Assembly (NCBI GenBank): GCA_963666895.2
Contig: CAXXNS010000002.1
Coordinates: 1 to 64,000, forward strand
Reading direction: 5' to 3'
DNA length: 64,000 bases
DNA from: G963666895 sp963666895
Lineage (GTDB): Bacteria; Desulfobacterota; Desulfovibrionia; Desulfovibrionales; Desulfovibrionaceae
In this document: positions 52,627 to 60,793 of the stretch, piece after piece
How positions within the stretch are numbered: position 1 is the stretch's first letter
How the letters are laid out: the number at the start of each line of letters is the position of its first letter
Translations under genes and position numbers: made by a program
The notes under the pieces: model-generated
What the model saw: the letters and a program-made list of their open reading frames with translations, nothing else
What the model was told of the DNA's origin: nothing
Databases searched by the model: none

Positions 52627-52790
52627 GGCTGTTCTCCTTGCTGTCCGGTTGGGGGGTGAACAATATAATACAGGATTCGTTCCCTGGCGAGGCCGGGGAA
52701 AAAGAAAAGGCACCGACGCGTACTCCACGTACGCGAGTGTTTGAACTTATTGAAGCAACGAAGCCATCGCGGGAATTTCAACGGCCCGCG

Positions 52791-53054
52791 CTAGCAGAAG
52801 CCGTTGATGACCCGGCCCAGCCCGGTTTCGTAGGTGGCCAGGGCGGACTTCTGGAGGTCCACCTCGGTGGCCGCGGCGGTGTGGTCCATCTGGATGGCCG
52901 GGGGCAGGGGTTCGCGCGTCTCCACTCGGGCCTCGAATGTCTTGTCCCGGGCCACGTCGATCTGGGTCTGGTGCTGGGGATTGTTCGCACCGGTTCCGCC
53001 GACCTCGCTCATGGCCGGGGAAAGGGTGGGGGAGTCGATCTGCGCGGTATTCAT
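52791..53054 (-). CDS. Small uncharacterised protein, 87 aa
   Basis: Soluble 87-residue protein, first half Thr/Ser/Asn-rich and probably disordered. The C-terminal helix AATEVDLQKSALATYETGLG, ending in ...INGF, faintly resembles the end of flagellar rod/hook proteins, which begin and end in such amphipathic helices; no firm assignment is possible. It has a good sigma-70 promoter (53076-53104) and a ribosome site AAGGG, so expression is likely. It is divergent from cheD. Confidence 0.7.
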   Translation of the reverse strand: MNTAQIDSPTLSPAMSEVGGTGANNPQHQTQIDVARDKTFEARVETREPLPPAIQMDHTAAATEVDLQKSALATYETGLGRVINGFC

Positions 53055-53075
53055 GGTCTACCCTTGATAATCAAC

Positions 53076-53104
53076 AATATAAATTATCTGTGCATGATTG
53101 ACAA
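53076..53104 (-). promoter_or_regulatory. Promoter of the 87-aa protein gene
   Basis: On the minus strand, TTGTCA (53104-53099), 17 bp, TATATT (53081-53076). Five of six bases match consensus in each box. The start codon lies about 22 bp beyond the -10. It is the best sigma-70 match seen in the window. Confidence 0.7.
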
Positions 53105-53209
53105 GACGGTGAGGAAGGCGTCAATTCAAACCGACAATGGCTTCCCGCACAGGCGACTTTCTGATAAGCTTCCTTGAATGTTACCCACTTTGTTCAGGCG
53201 GACCTGCGG

Positions 53210-53704
53210 ATGACCTCGGCTGACAAGGCCAATCAGATTGTTGTCAACATTTCGGACATGAAGTTCTCCAAGAGACCGGGGGACTACATCGTCACGTTCT
53301 CCCTGGGGTCCTGCGTCGGGGTCACGGCCTATGATCCCGTGGCCAAGGTGGGCGCCATGGTGCATTGCCTGCTGCCCTCGTCCCTGTCCTCGCCGGAAAA
53401 GGCCAAGGACAACCCCTACATGTTCGTGAATTCCGGGGTGGCGGGCATGGTCCGGATGCTGTTCAAGCTCGGGGCCAAGCGGGAGAAACTGATCTTCAAG
53501 GTGGCCGGCGGCGCCAACATGCGCGGGGACACCCTGTTCAACACCGGCGCCCGCAACCTGGAGGCCCTGGAAACCCTGCTGGACAAGAACCGTATCACCC
53601 TGGCCGGAAAGGACGTGGGGGGCACCATCCCGCGCACCATGTACCTGTACATGGATACCGGCCGGGTGGTGGTCAAGACCTTTGGCAAGGAGCGTGAGCT
53701 GTGA
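53210..53704 (+). CDS. cheD: Chemoreceptor glutamine deamidase CheD
   Basis: Deamidates receptor glutamines and interacts with CheC-type phosphatases. The catalytic Cys is in SLGSCVGVTAYD and the His in GAMVHCLLPSS; KVAGGANM and GGTIPRTMYLYMDTG complete the fold. About 164 residues from ATG 53210; a TTG at 53174 would extend it by 12. The stop overlaps the following HDOD gene (GTGA). Confidence 0.93.
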   Translation: MTSADKANQIVVNISDMKFSKRPGDYIVTFSLGSCVGVTAYDPVAKVGAMVHCLLPSSLSSPEKAKDNPYMFVNSGVAGMVRMLFKLGAKREKLIFKVAGGANMRGDTLFNTGARNLEALETLLDKNRITLAGKDVGGTIPRTMYLYMDTGRVVVKTFGKEREL

Positions 53705-54549
53705 GCAAACGCGAAGAGATACTGGCCAAGGTCCTGGAAGTGGAGGCGTTGCCCACGGCGGTGCAGAAGGCCATGCAGCTGCTCAAGGATCCCCAGGTGG
53801 ACGTGGGCCTGCTCTCCAAGGCCATCGAACTGGACCCCGGCCTGACCGCCAACCTGCTCCGGGTGGCCAATTCCTCGTATTTCGGAGGGATGCGCAGCTA
53901 CACCTCGGCCCGGGACGCCATCGTGCGCCTGGGTTCCCAGAAGGTGTCCCAGCTGGTCATGGCCAGTGGCGTGATTCCGCACATGGTGGTGGAGGTGCAG
54001 GGCTACGGCCTGGAGCCGGGCAAGCTGTTGGAGCACGCCGTGACCACGGCCCTGGCCGCGGAGGAGCTGGCCAAGGTCCTGAACCGCCGGCCTCCGGACC
54101 ACGCCTTCACGGCCGGGCTCCTGAGCGACGTGGGCAAGGTGGTTCTCGGCACTTTCGTGGGCGTGGATTCCGAGCCCATCCTCGAGCTGGCCCGGGATCA
54201 GGGAATGACCTTTGAGCAGGCCGAGCAAGAGGTGCTGGGCATTGACCACGCCGAGGTGGGCGCGGCCCTGCTGGAGCACTGGGGGCTGCCCGAGCCCATC
54301 GTCAACGTGGTCCGCTACCGGCTTCGTCCCGAGGACGCCCCGGAAAAGGATTTCGCCCTGGACCTGGTGCATCTGGCCGACGCCCTGGCCAAGACCACGG
54401 GCATCGGCCTGGGCATCGACGGGCTCAACTACCAGCCCTCCGAGGCCGCGATCAAGCGCCTCGGCCTGACTCCCGAAATCCTGGACCGGGCCACGGTCCG
54501 CATCATGCAGAACGTGGACGAACTCAAAAAGGTCTTCCTGGGCGCCTGA
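53701..54549 (+). CDS. HDOD-domain protein
   Basis: A signalling protein of 282 residues consisting of one HDOD domain, an HD-related domain that lacks a full set of catalytic His/Asp. Recognisable segments are EALPTAVQKAMQLLKDPQVD, LLRVANSSYFGG, SARDAIVRLGSQKVSQL and FTAGLLSDVGKVVLG. It is translationally coupled to cheD (GTG overlapping TGA). Such proteins often tie chemotaxis or c-di-GMP signals to downstream partners. Confidence 0.9.
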   Translation: MSKREEILAKVLEVEALPTAVQKAMQLLKDPQVDVGLLSKAIELDPGLTANLLRVANSSYFGGMRSYTSARDAIVRLGSQKVSQLVMASGVIPHMVVEVQGYGLEPGKLLEHAVTTALAAEELAKVLNRRPPDHAFTAGLLSDVGKVVLGTFVGVDSEPILELARDQGMTFEQAEQEVLGIDHAEVGAALLEHWGLPEPIVNVVRYRLRPEDAPEKDFALDLVHLADALAKTTGIGLGIDGLNYQPSEAAIKRLGLTPEILDRATVRIMQNVDELKKVFLGA

Positions 54550-54564
54550 CGGGGAAATTCCAAT

Positions 54565-54600
54565 GAAAAAGGGCCGACCAGAGGGTCGGCCCTTTGTTTT
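54565..54600. terminator. Bidirectional terminator between the HDOD and rubredoxin genes
   Basis: AAAGGGCCGACC (54568-54579) pairs with GGTCGGCCCTTT (54584-54595) around AGAG. T runs occur on both strands. Confidence 0.9.
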
Positions 54601-54617
54601 TCGCGTTCCGTACGGGC

Positions 54618-54773
54618 TCAGACTTTCTCGAAGTACTCTTTCTCAGCGCCGCACTTGGGACAAACCCAGTCCTCGGGGACCTTTTCCCACGGGGTGCCCG
54701 GCGCCACGCCGTTGTCCGGATCGCCTAACTCAGGATCGTACACGTACCCGCAGGGGCATTCCCATTTGTCCAT
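54618..54773 (-). CDS. Rubredoxin with a CX1C first cysteine pair
   Basis: A 51-residue rubredoxin, a one-iron electron carrier. The fold is plain: KWECPCGYVYDPELGDPDNG and later EDWVCPKCGAEKEYFEK. The second cysteine pair is the normal CxxC (CPKC); the first is C-P-C (Cys6 and Cys8) where rubredoxins usually have CxxCG. The gene reads without interruption from ATG 54773, with a full AGGAGG ribosome site, to TGA 54618. It converges with the HDOD gene. Confidence 0.93.
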   Translation of the reverse strand: MDKWECPCGYVYDPELGDPDNGVAPGTPWEKVPEDWVCPKCGAEKEYFEKV

Positions 54774-54968
54774 GCAAACCTCCTGGGAGGGTTGGGCCGC
54801 AAAGGCCGTTGCTTGAATCGATTTTTGCCTTCCTATCAGTATGGGGCCTTTCCGTCGTATGTCAACAGGCCGGGACTTGACCGCGTTTTGGCCGCACCCG
54901 CTTGTCTCAACCCGTTTTTCAGCATATCATGCAATGTCCCGTGCCCTGTTCAAACCGGAGGTTCCGCC

Positions 54969-56036
54969 TTGCCCGCTTCCCCGGAAAATACTCCCCAAGC
55001 CAGAGCCCAGGCCCTGGCGGAAAAGCGTTTTCAGTATGCGGACAAGGGCCACAAGGCCATGCCCGTGCTTAAGGAGCTGTTTCGCCAGCGGGTGCAGGCG
55101 GCCCTAGAGACCGATCCGGATTTTGATCCAGAGCGTCCGGGATTCCTGGTCAAGAACCCCGAGGAGATCATCCAGAAGAAGATCGAGACGCAGCCCTTGG
55201 GGCCGCTGGAGGCCGCGGTGGACCGGATCAAGCTGCCGACCATGCCCAAGGTCTGGATGGACCTGCGCAAGGCCCTGGAGGACGACTCGGCCAGCGCCGA
55301 CGACCTGGCCCGGATCATCAGCCTGGACCCCAAGCTGACCGTCACCGTGCTCTCCCTGGTCAACAGTCCCCTGTTCGGGCTGCCGGTCAAGGTGGAGACC
55401 CTGTCTCGGGCCGTGACCATCCTGGGAACCAAGGAGATTTCCGGCCTGGCCATGTGCTCGCTGCTGGTCAGCCTGTTCCAGGACATGCCCCCGGATGTCA
55501 TCGACGGTGCGAGCTTCTGGCGGCACTGCGTGGTCACGGCCATCATGGCCCGCAACTTGGCCCTGTTCGCCGGGTGCGACGAGCCGGAGCGGTTCTTCGT
55601 GGCCGGGCTGCTGCACGACCTGGGCAGGGTGGCCCTGTACTCCTCGGAGCCGGAGCTGGCGCGCATGGCCCTGGCCCTGGAACGCATGTCCGACATGGAC
55701 CTGACCGAGGCCGAGGTCAAGATCTTCGACTTCGACCATGCCATGCTCGGGGCCATGCTGCTCCAGAAGTGGCACATGCCGTCCTCCCTGGTCACGGCCG
55801 TGCTGAACCACCACTCGCCCGAGAATTGCCTGACCAGCGAGGTGGCCACTGTGACCCACCTGGCCAACGCCCTGGTGGTCAGCCTGGACATGGGCGGTTG
55901 CCAGGAGGCGCAGCCGCCGCGCATGGGCCGGGAGGCCTTTGACCGCATGAACATGGATCCCGAGGAGCTGGTCAACGTGGTGGCCAAGATGGACCGCCAG
56001 ATCGCCGAGGTCCTGCCCCGGCTGGTGCCGGGCTAG
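54969..56036 (+). CDS. HDOD-domain protein (second copy)
   Basis: A 355-residue signalling protein. An N-terminal helical extension of about 80 residues (RFQYADKGHKAMPVLKELFRQR) precedes an HDOD domain: IKLPTMPKVWMDLRKALED, SLVNSPLFGLPVKVETLSRA, FVAGLLHDLGRVALYSSE and FDFDHAMLGAMLL. Unlike the first HDOD protein it keeps GLLHDLG, close to a true HD motif. TTG 54969 is chosen because GGAGG lies 7 bp upstream. It ends inside the converging membrane-protein gene by 4 bp. Confidence 0.88.
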   Translation: MPASPENTPQARAQALAEKRFQYADKGHKAMPVLKELFRQRVQAALETDPDFDPERPGFLVKNPEEIIQKKIETQPLGPLEAAVDRIKLPTMPKVWMDLRKALEDDSASADDLARIISLDPKLTVTVLSLVNSPLFGLPVKVETLSRAVTILGTKEISGLAMCSLLVSLFQDMPPDVIDGASFWRHCVVTAIMARNLALFAGCDEPERFFVAGLLHDLGRVALYSSEPELARMALALERMSDMDLTEAEVKIFDFDHAMLGAMLLQKWHMPSSLVTAVLNHHSPENCLTSEVATVTHLANALVVSLDMGGCQEAQPPRMGREAFDRMNMDPEELVNVVAKMDRQIAEVLPRLVPG

Positions 56037-56728
56037 GCCCGCTTTTCGTCGAGTTCGTAGACGTTCCAGATCAGCAGGTGCACAGCGGCCGCGCCAAAGG
56101 CGTGCCAGAGCCAGTGCGTGCCCACGCCGGGCAGCACGGACCCGGACTGGAGGTCCACGCTGCGGAAGAACAGGGCCAGGATCAGGGCGGCCAGTGCGGT
56201 CCAGGGCAGGAAGCGGCGCTCGGGACGAAGGCGGGGGAGCAGGGCGAAGGCCGGGACCAGGATGGCCAGGAATACGCCGCCGTAGGTCAGGGCCTGGCCC
56301 AGGTGCCCGCGCAGGGCCAGAAGGTACGTCAGGCCGGCTCCGCCCAGGGACGGAACCAGGGCCGCGATCACGGCCAAGAGCCGGGACAGGCCGAACCGTC
56401 GCCACAGATACCCGGCCGCGAGTACGCAGACCAGGTACAGGGGGATGACGTCCAGGAGCATCCAGCCCAGGTGCGAGCGCAGGGCGTGGTAGGTCATGGA
56501 CCCCACGGACTGGACCAGCAGCAGGGGCAGGCACCAGGCGATGAACCGCTGGCTCCGCGCCTGTCCCCGGATGCGCCAGGCCCAGTAGATGACCACCGCC
56601 ACGAAGAGCAGTTGGCTGTAAGTGGCCCAGGGCTCCGCAGGCAAGCGGGACAGGTCGGTTTCCAGGTACAGGGGGCCGTGGTCGGGCAGCATGGGAATGT
56701 TGTAAAGCCCGGTCGCGGGTGAAGGCAA
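56033..56728 (-). CDS. Seven-helix membrane protein, ceramidase/CREST-like
   Basis: About 220-231 residues with seven hydrophobic helices. His and Asp occur where the CREST superfamily (alkaline ceramidase, hemolysin III) has its metal ligands: SVGSMTYHALRSHLGW, DVIPLYLV and VGTHWLWHAFGAAAVHLL. A metal-dependent membrane hydrolase is a fair inference; the substrate is unknown. Start TTG 56728 or ATG 56692 cannot be decided. Confidence 0.75.
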   Translation of the reverse strand: MPSPATGLYNIPMLPDHGPLYLETDLSRLPAEPWATYSQLLFVAVVIYWAWRIRGQARSQRFIAWCLPLLLVQSVGSMTYHALRSHLGWMLLDVIPLYLVCVLAAGYLWRRFGLSRLLAVIAALVPSLGGAGLTYLLALRGHLGQALTYGGVFLAILVPAFALLPRLRPERRFLPWTALAALILALFFRSVDLQSGSVLPGVGTHWLWHAFGAAAVHLLIWNVYELDEKRA

Positions 56729-56778
56729 GGGGCCTCATTTTTCTTCCCATGTCCCGGCCTTGATAGTATAGGACCACC

Positions 56779-57822
56779 GTGGACGAACTGTCGGCTTCAC
56801 CTCTCCACGTCGCGGATTCCCCGGAAACCGCTTCCTTCCTGGCCACCCGCAATCCGGCCATGTCCGAGGTGGTGCGCAAGCTGATCCGCGTGGCCCCCAC
56901 CCGGACCACCGTGCTCCTGCTCGGGGAGACCGGGGTGGGCAAGGGCACCCTGGCCCGGGCCATCCACCAACTGTCCAACCGGGCCCAGGCCCCGTTCGTC
57001 ACGGTCCACTGCGGCGCGGTGCCGGAGACCCTGCTGGAGTCGGAGCTGTTCGGCCACGAGAAGGGCGCCTTCACCGGTGCGGTGCGCCAGAAGCCGGGCA
57101 AGTTCGAGATCGCCGACACCGGCACCATCTTCCTGGACGAGGTGGGCAACCTGACTCCGTCGGCCCAGGTGCGCCTGCTGGACGTGCTCCAGAGCCATTG
57201 CTTCCAGCGCGTGGGCGGTGAGCGGGACATTGAGACCGACGTCCGCGTCATCGCCGCCACCAACGAAGACCTGCGCCAGGCCTGCGACGACGGGATCTTC
57301 CGCAAAGACCTGTTCTTCCGGCTCAACGTCTTCCCCTTGGAGCTGCCGCCCCTGCGGGAGCGCGTGGAGGACATCCCCCTGCTGGCCGAGACCCTGCTGC
57401 GCAAGCTCCAGTCCTGGGAGCCCGACCCCGTCACCGAGATCGCGCCGGAGTCCATGGACGCCCTGGAGCGCTACGACTGGCCCGGCAACGTGCGGGAACT
57501 GGAGAACATCTTGGAGCGGGCCCTGATCCTGGAGACCGGCAGCGCCCTCACCCCGGAGAGCTTCCCGGCCGAGCTTTTTTCCGAGCACGCCCTGGTGCCG
57601 CCCCAGCCCCTGGACACCAGTCTGACCCTGGAGGAGGTCCGCCGCCGGGCCACGGACGACGTGGAGCGCGCCTATCTCAAGGAGCTGCTCAAGCGCAACC
57701 AGGGCCGCATCGACCGCACCGCCTCGGACGCGGGCATCTCCACGCGCCGGCTGAACACCCTGATGCACAAGCACGGCCTGGACAAGGACGCTTTCAAGTC
57801 CAGTCAGCCTTCCCGGAACTGA
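56779..57822 (+). CDS. Sigma-54 dependent transcriptional activator without receiver domain
   Basis: An enhancer-binding protein of 347 residues. The AAA+ domain (about 20-255) has Walker A LLLGETGVGKGT, the sigma-54-contacting loop EKGAFTGAVRQ, Walker B TGTIFLDEVGNL and the sensor DWPGNVRELENIL. A C-terminal Fis-type HTH follows (about 300-345, GRIDRTASDAGISTRRL). There is no N-terminal receiver or GAF domain, only about 20 residues. Start GTG 56779. Possible targets include the following 58-kb genes. Confidence 0.92.
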   Translation: MDELSASPLHVADSPETASFLATRNPAMSEVVRKLIRVAPTRTTVLLLGETGVGKGTLARAIHQLSNRAQAPFVTVHCGAVPETLLESELFGHEKGAFTGAVRQKPGKFEIADTGTIFLDEVGNLTPSAQVRLLDVLQSHCFQRVGGERDIETDVRVIAATNEDLRQACDDGIFRKDLFFRLNVFPLELPPLRERVEDIPLLAETLLRKLQSWEPDPVTEIAPESMDALERYDWPGNVRELENILERALILETGSALTPESFPAELFSEHALVPPQPLDTSLTLEEVRRRATDDVERAYLKELLKRNQGRIDRTASDAGISTRRLNTLMHKHGLDKDAFKSSQPSRN

Positions 57823-58068
57823 GCCTTCCGCTTGATCTTTTTTCGGAAGTCTAGATTCCTATTTTCCAACAGCCCAAATTTTTAGACTTTTTACAACATC
57901 GGCCGGACCTGTGGTCCCCTGCCTGGGAGTCATCGGAACCGTGACTTCCGATTCTCGTCTTGCGTTGTATTTTTATATCAATAGTTTCAATATGTTAAAT
58001 TTGGCACGATGGTTTGCCCTTGGTGGGCAAAAGCACCCAGCAGTGGAGCAAAGAGCACAGGCAAAGTC
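57823..58068. other. Intergenic region upstream of the 58-kb cluster
   Basis: A CTTCCG/CGGAAG hairpin directly follows the activator gene. An AAGTCTA (near 57848) / TAGACTT (near 57892) pair with T tract could end it. TCTAGA recurs at 57850-57855. An AT-rich stretch (about 57965-58000) precedes TTTGCCC-TTGG-TGGGCAAA (58013-58030), a stem that could be an operator. No ORF is convincing. Confidence 0.45.
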
Positions 58069-58362
58069 ATGCAAGTCAAGACAGTGGTCGTCACCGGGGT
58101 TCTGTATCCCCTGTTCAACCAGGATTCCGAAAATATCGTCGGGGTCATGCTGGCCGCCAACGACGACAAGGAATTCGAGGTGGAGAGCCCCCTGCACATG
58201 AACGAACTGGTCAATCTCTGCCAGGAGCGGGTCAAGGTGCGCGGCCGCATTCGGTTCGCAGGCAATCGTCGGATCATCGACGTGCTGGAATACGAGAGGG
58301 TGGAGGACGACTGGCCCGAGGAAGTCGGGACGGTCCTGAGCGACAACGATTACGCGGTCTAG
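58069..58362 (+). CDS. Small protein, 97 aa, possibly OB-fold
   Basis: Soluble protein without signal peptide. Alternating strands (VKTVVVTGVLYPL, NIVGVMLAAND, RVKVRGRIRFAGNRRIIDVLEY) fit a five-strand beta barrel such as an OB-fold; this is pattern reading only. It ends in an acidic tail. ATG 58069 lies just ahead of the tiny membrane protein and the aminomutase operon, all on the same strand, so it may be co-expressed. Confidence 0.72.
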   Translation: MQVKTVVVTGVLYPLFNQDSENIVGVMLAANDDKEFEVESPLHMNELVNLCQERVKVRGRIRFAGNRRIIDVLEYERVEDDWPEEVGTVLSDNDYAV

Positions 58363-58386
58363 CGGCCGCCGCGTGGAGTTTGGAAC

Positions 58387-58479
58387 GTGAACGAGAACAA
58401 GATTACCGCGATTTGCGTCATGGTCAGCCTGGTCCTGGTGGCCGCCGTGGCCGTCGTGGCCCTGGTCAACAGTCTGTAG
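58387..58479 (+). CDS. Tiny single-span membrane protein, 30 aa
   Basis: GTG 58387 opens a 30-residue frame: an N-terminal polar MNENK, then a Val/Ala/Leu-rich hydrophobic helix to the end (about residues 7-28). GGAG lies upstream (gtggagtttggaac). Codon use matches the neighbours. It could be a small regulator of a membrane partner. No homology is claimed; the short length limits confidence. Confidence 0.5.
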   Translation: MNENKITAICVMVSLVLVAAVAVVALVNSL

Positions 58480-58520
58480 CGCGGGAAGGTCTGAAATGAT
58501 CAAATTCAAGGAAGGTTGAC

Positions 58521-59750
58521 ATGGATAACAAGCTTGAGGAGGTCACGGAACAGCCTCCCGACCTCATCCCTCACCGACGGCGGCAGTCCCTGCCTGAGTT
58601 GGCGCGTTTCATGGGCGCCACCAGGAAGCAGTGGGACGACTGGCACTGGCAGCTGGCCCATCGTTTCTCCACTCCGGAGACGGCCGCCCTGGTGCTTCGG
58701 CTCACGGAAGACGAGCGTGCGGCCATGGCCCCGGGCCACGGCCTACCGTTCGCGGTCACTCCCCATTACATGTCCCTGGTCGATCCGGACGACCCGGCCC
58801 AGCCCCTGCGGCGCACGGTGATCCCCACCCTGGCCGAGCGGCTGGAGGGCCCGGGCGAGGCGGCCGACCCCCTGGGCGAGGACGGGCACAGCCCGGTGCC
58901 CGGACTGGTGCATCGCTACCCGGACCGGGTGCTCTTCCTGGTCACGGGCTTCTGCTCCACCTATTGCCGCTACTGCACGCGCTCCCGGGCCGTGGGCAAG
59001 AGCGGTTGCGCGGCCATGGGCCGCAAGCGCTGGCAGATGGGCATCAACTACATCGCGGCCCACCCCGAGGTGCGCGACGTGCTGCTCTCGGGCGGCGACC
59101 CCCTGACCCTGCCGGACCAGGCCCTGGACTGGCTGCTGACCCAGCTGCGGGCGCATCCCCCACGTGGAGGTGGTGCGCATCGGCTCCAAGGTCCCGTGCC
59201 GTGCTGCCCCAGCGGGTGACGCGGGAGCTGACCCGCATGCTCAAGCGCCACCATCCGCTGTGGATGAGCCTGCATTTCACCCACCCGGACGAACTGACCC
59301 CGGAGACCGTGCAGCGCCTGCGAGCGGCTGGCCGACGCGGGTATCCCCCTGGGCAGCCAGACCGTGCTGCTCAAGGGCGTCAACGACCGGGTGGAGACCC
59401 TGAAGGCCCTGTACCACGGCCTGCTGCGGGCCCGCGTGCGGCCCTACTACCTGTACCAGTGCGACCCCATCATGGGCTCGGCCCACTTCCGCACCGACGT
59501 GCAGTGCGGCCTGGACATGATCCGCGGCCTGCGCGGGCACACCTCGGGCTACGCCGTGCCCAGCTTCGTCATCGACGCGCCCGGCGGCGGGGGCAAGATC
59601 CCGCTGTTGCCCGACTACGCCCAGGGATACGACGAGCAGGGCCTCAAACTGGTCAACTACGAGAACCGGGTGTTCCACTATCCCGAGTCCCACGCGGGCG
59701 CGGACGGTTCCCGCCTTGGCCTGAGGAAACGGACATGTACATCGGCATGA
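58521..59750 (+). pseudogene. kamA: Lysine 2,3-aminomutase-like radical SAM enzyme, frameshifted three times
   Basis: With one extra C ignored at about 59154, 59200 and 59317, the frame is a full-length enzyme of about 408 residues (Clostridium KamA: 416). It has the radical SAM cluster FCSTYCRYC (Cys145, 149, 152), VPGLVHRYPDRVLFL, LSGGDPLTL and the PLP lysine in DAPGGGGKIP. Asp residues in YQCDPIM and in the VIDAPGG context match the two that bind the substrate amino group in lysine 2,3-aminomutase; glutamate 2,3-aminomutase has Lys and Asn there. ATG 58521 follows AAGGAAGG. The three shifts sum to a whole codon. Either a sequence error or decay. Confidence 0.85.
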
Positions 59751-60793
59751 CCTACGACCTGCGCTCCGAACACCTGGCCCAAGGCATGAGCCTGGACCAG
59801 GTGGCGGAATTCGACTCCGACGAGACCATCCAGGCCATCGAGGACGAGCTGGCCTTCCTGGGGCCACCGAGCGCGGTGGACCGCATCGGCGGCTGCAGGC
59901 GCCTTGTGGAGCGGCTGGCGGCCGGGGACCGCTGGGACCTGGTCTTCAACATCGCCGAGGGGCTCTACGGCCTGGGCCGCGAGGCCCTGGTCCCGGCCCT
60001 GCTGGACGCTTACCGCATTCCGTACGTGTTCTCCGACCCCCTGGTCCTGGCCCTGACCCTGGACAAGGGCATGGCCAAGCGCGTGGTCCGGGACCATGGG
60101 CATGCCCACCCCGGATTTCGCCGTGGTGCGGGAGCCCGGGGACGCCAGGGACGTGCGCCTGGGCTACCCCCTGTTCGCCAAGCCCGTGGCCGAGGGCACG
60201 GGCAAGGGCGTGACCGCGGCCTCGCGCATCAACAACGCCGGGGAACTGGACGCGGTGTGCCGCGACCTGCTGGCCCGGTACGACCAGCCCGTTCTGGTGG
60301 AGGCCTACCTGCCCGGCCGCGAGTTCACCGTGGGCATCGTGGGCACGGACGCCGAGGCGCGGGCCCTGGCCGTGCATGGAGGTGGCATCTGCTGGAACAG
60401 GCCGACGCCGGGGTCTACACCCAGCGCAACAAGGAAGAGTGCGAGTCCCTGGTCCAGTATCGTCTGGCCCACGACGCCCAGCCCGAGGAGGCCCGCAGCG
60501 TGGCCCTGGCCGCCTGGCGGGGGCTGGGCTGCCGGGACGGCGGCCGGGTGGACGTGCGCCAGGACGGCCGGGCACGGGCCTGCTTCATCGAGGTCAACCC
60601 GCTGGCCGGGCTGCACCCCTCCCATTCGGACCTGCCCATCCTGGCCGGGTTGGCCGGGATATCCTACCGCGAGCTCATGTCCGACATCATGGGTTCGGCC
60701 CTGGGTCCCGCCTGGACGGGAACCGGACGACCGTATCCGGGGTCGCGGCTCCGAAATGCCGCATTGTCCCTGGCCGGGCGTCACGTCAGGTGA
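59735..60793 (+). pseudogene. Ddl-like ATP-grasp ligase 1, frameshifted three times
   Basis: Relative of D-alanine--D-alanine ligase, a carboxylate-amine ligase. Extra single C bases at about 60095, 60375 and 60386 break the frame; without them about 351 residues are continuous. Landmarks: FNIAEGLYGLGREALVPALL, LALTLDKGMAKRVVRD, LFAKPVAEGTGKGV (ATP-grasp), EAYLPGREFTVGIVG, and the Mg-binding end FIEVNPLAGLHPSHSD. ATG 59735 overlaps the end of kamA and follows GAGG. The likely job is joining an amino acid or beta-amino acid to another molecule; substrates are unknown. Confidence 0.82.

Noticed and set aside
53098..53126. TTGACA on the plus strand before cheD as a cheD promoter.
   Set aside because: The expected -10 position reads TCAATT, a poor match. 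The same bases form the -35 of the much better minus-strand promoter.
58001..58018. TTGGCACGATGGTTTGCC resembles a sigma-54 promoter ahead of the 58-kb cluster and after a sigma-54 activator gene.
   Set aside because: The GG and GC dinucleotides are separated by 11 bases; functional -24/-12 promoters need 10. The second half is better explained as part of the TTTGCCC/GGGCAAA inverted repeat.
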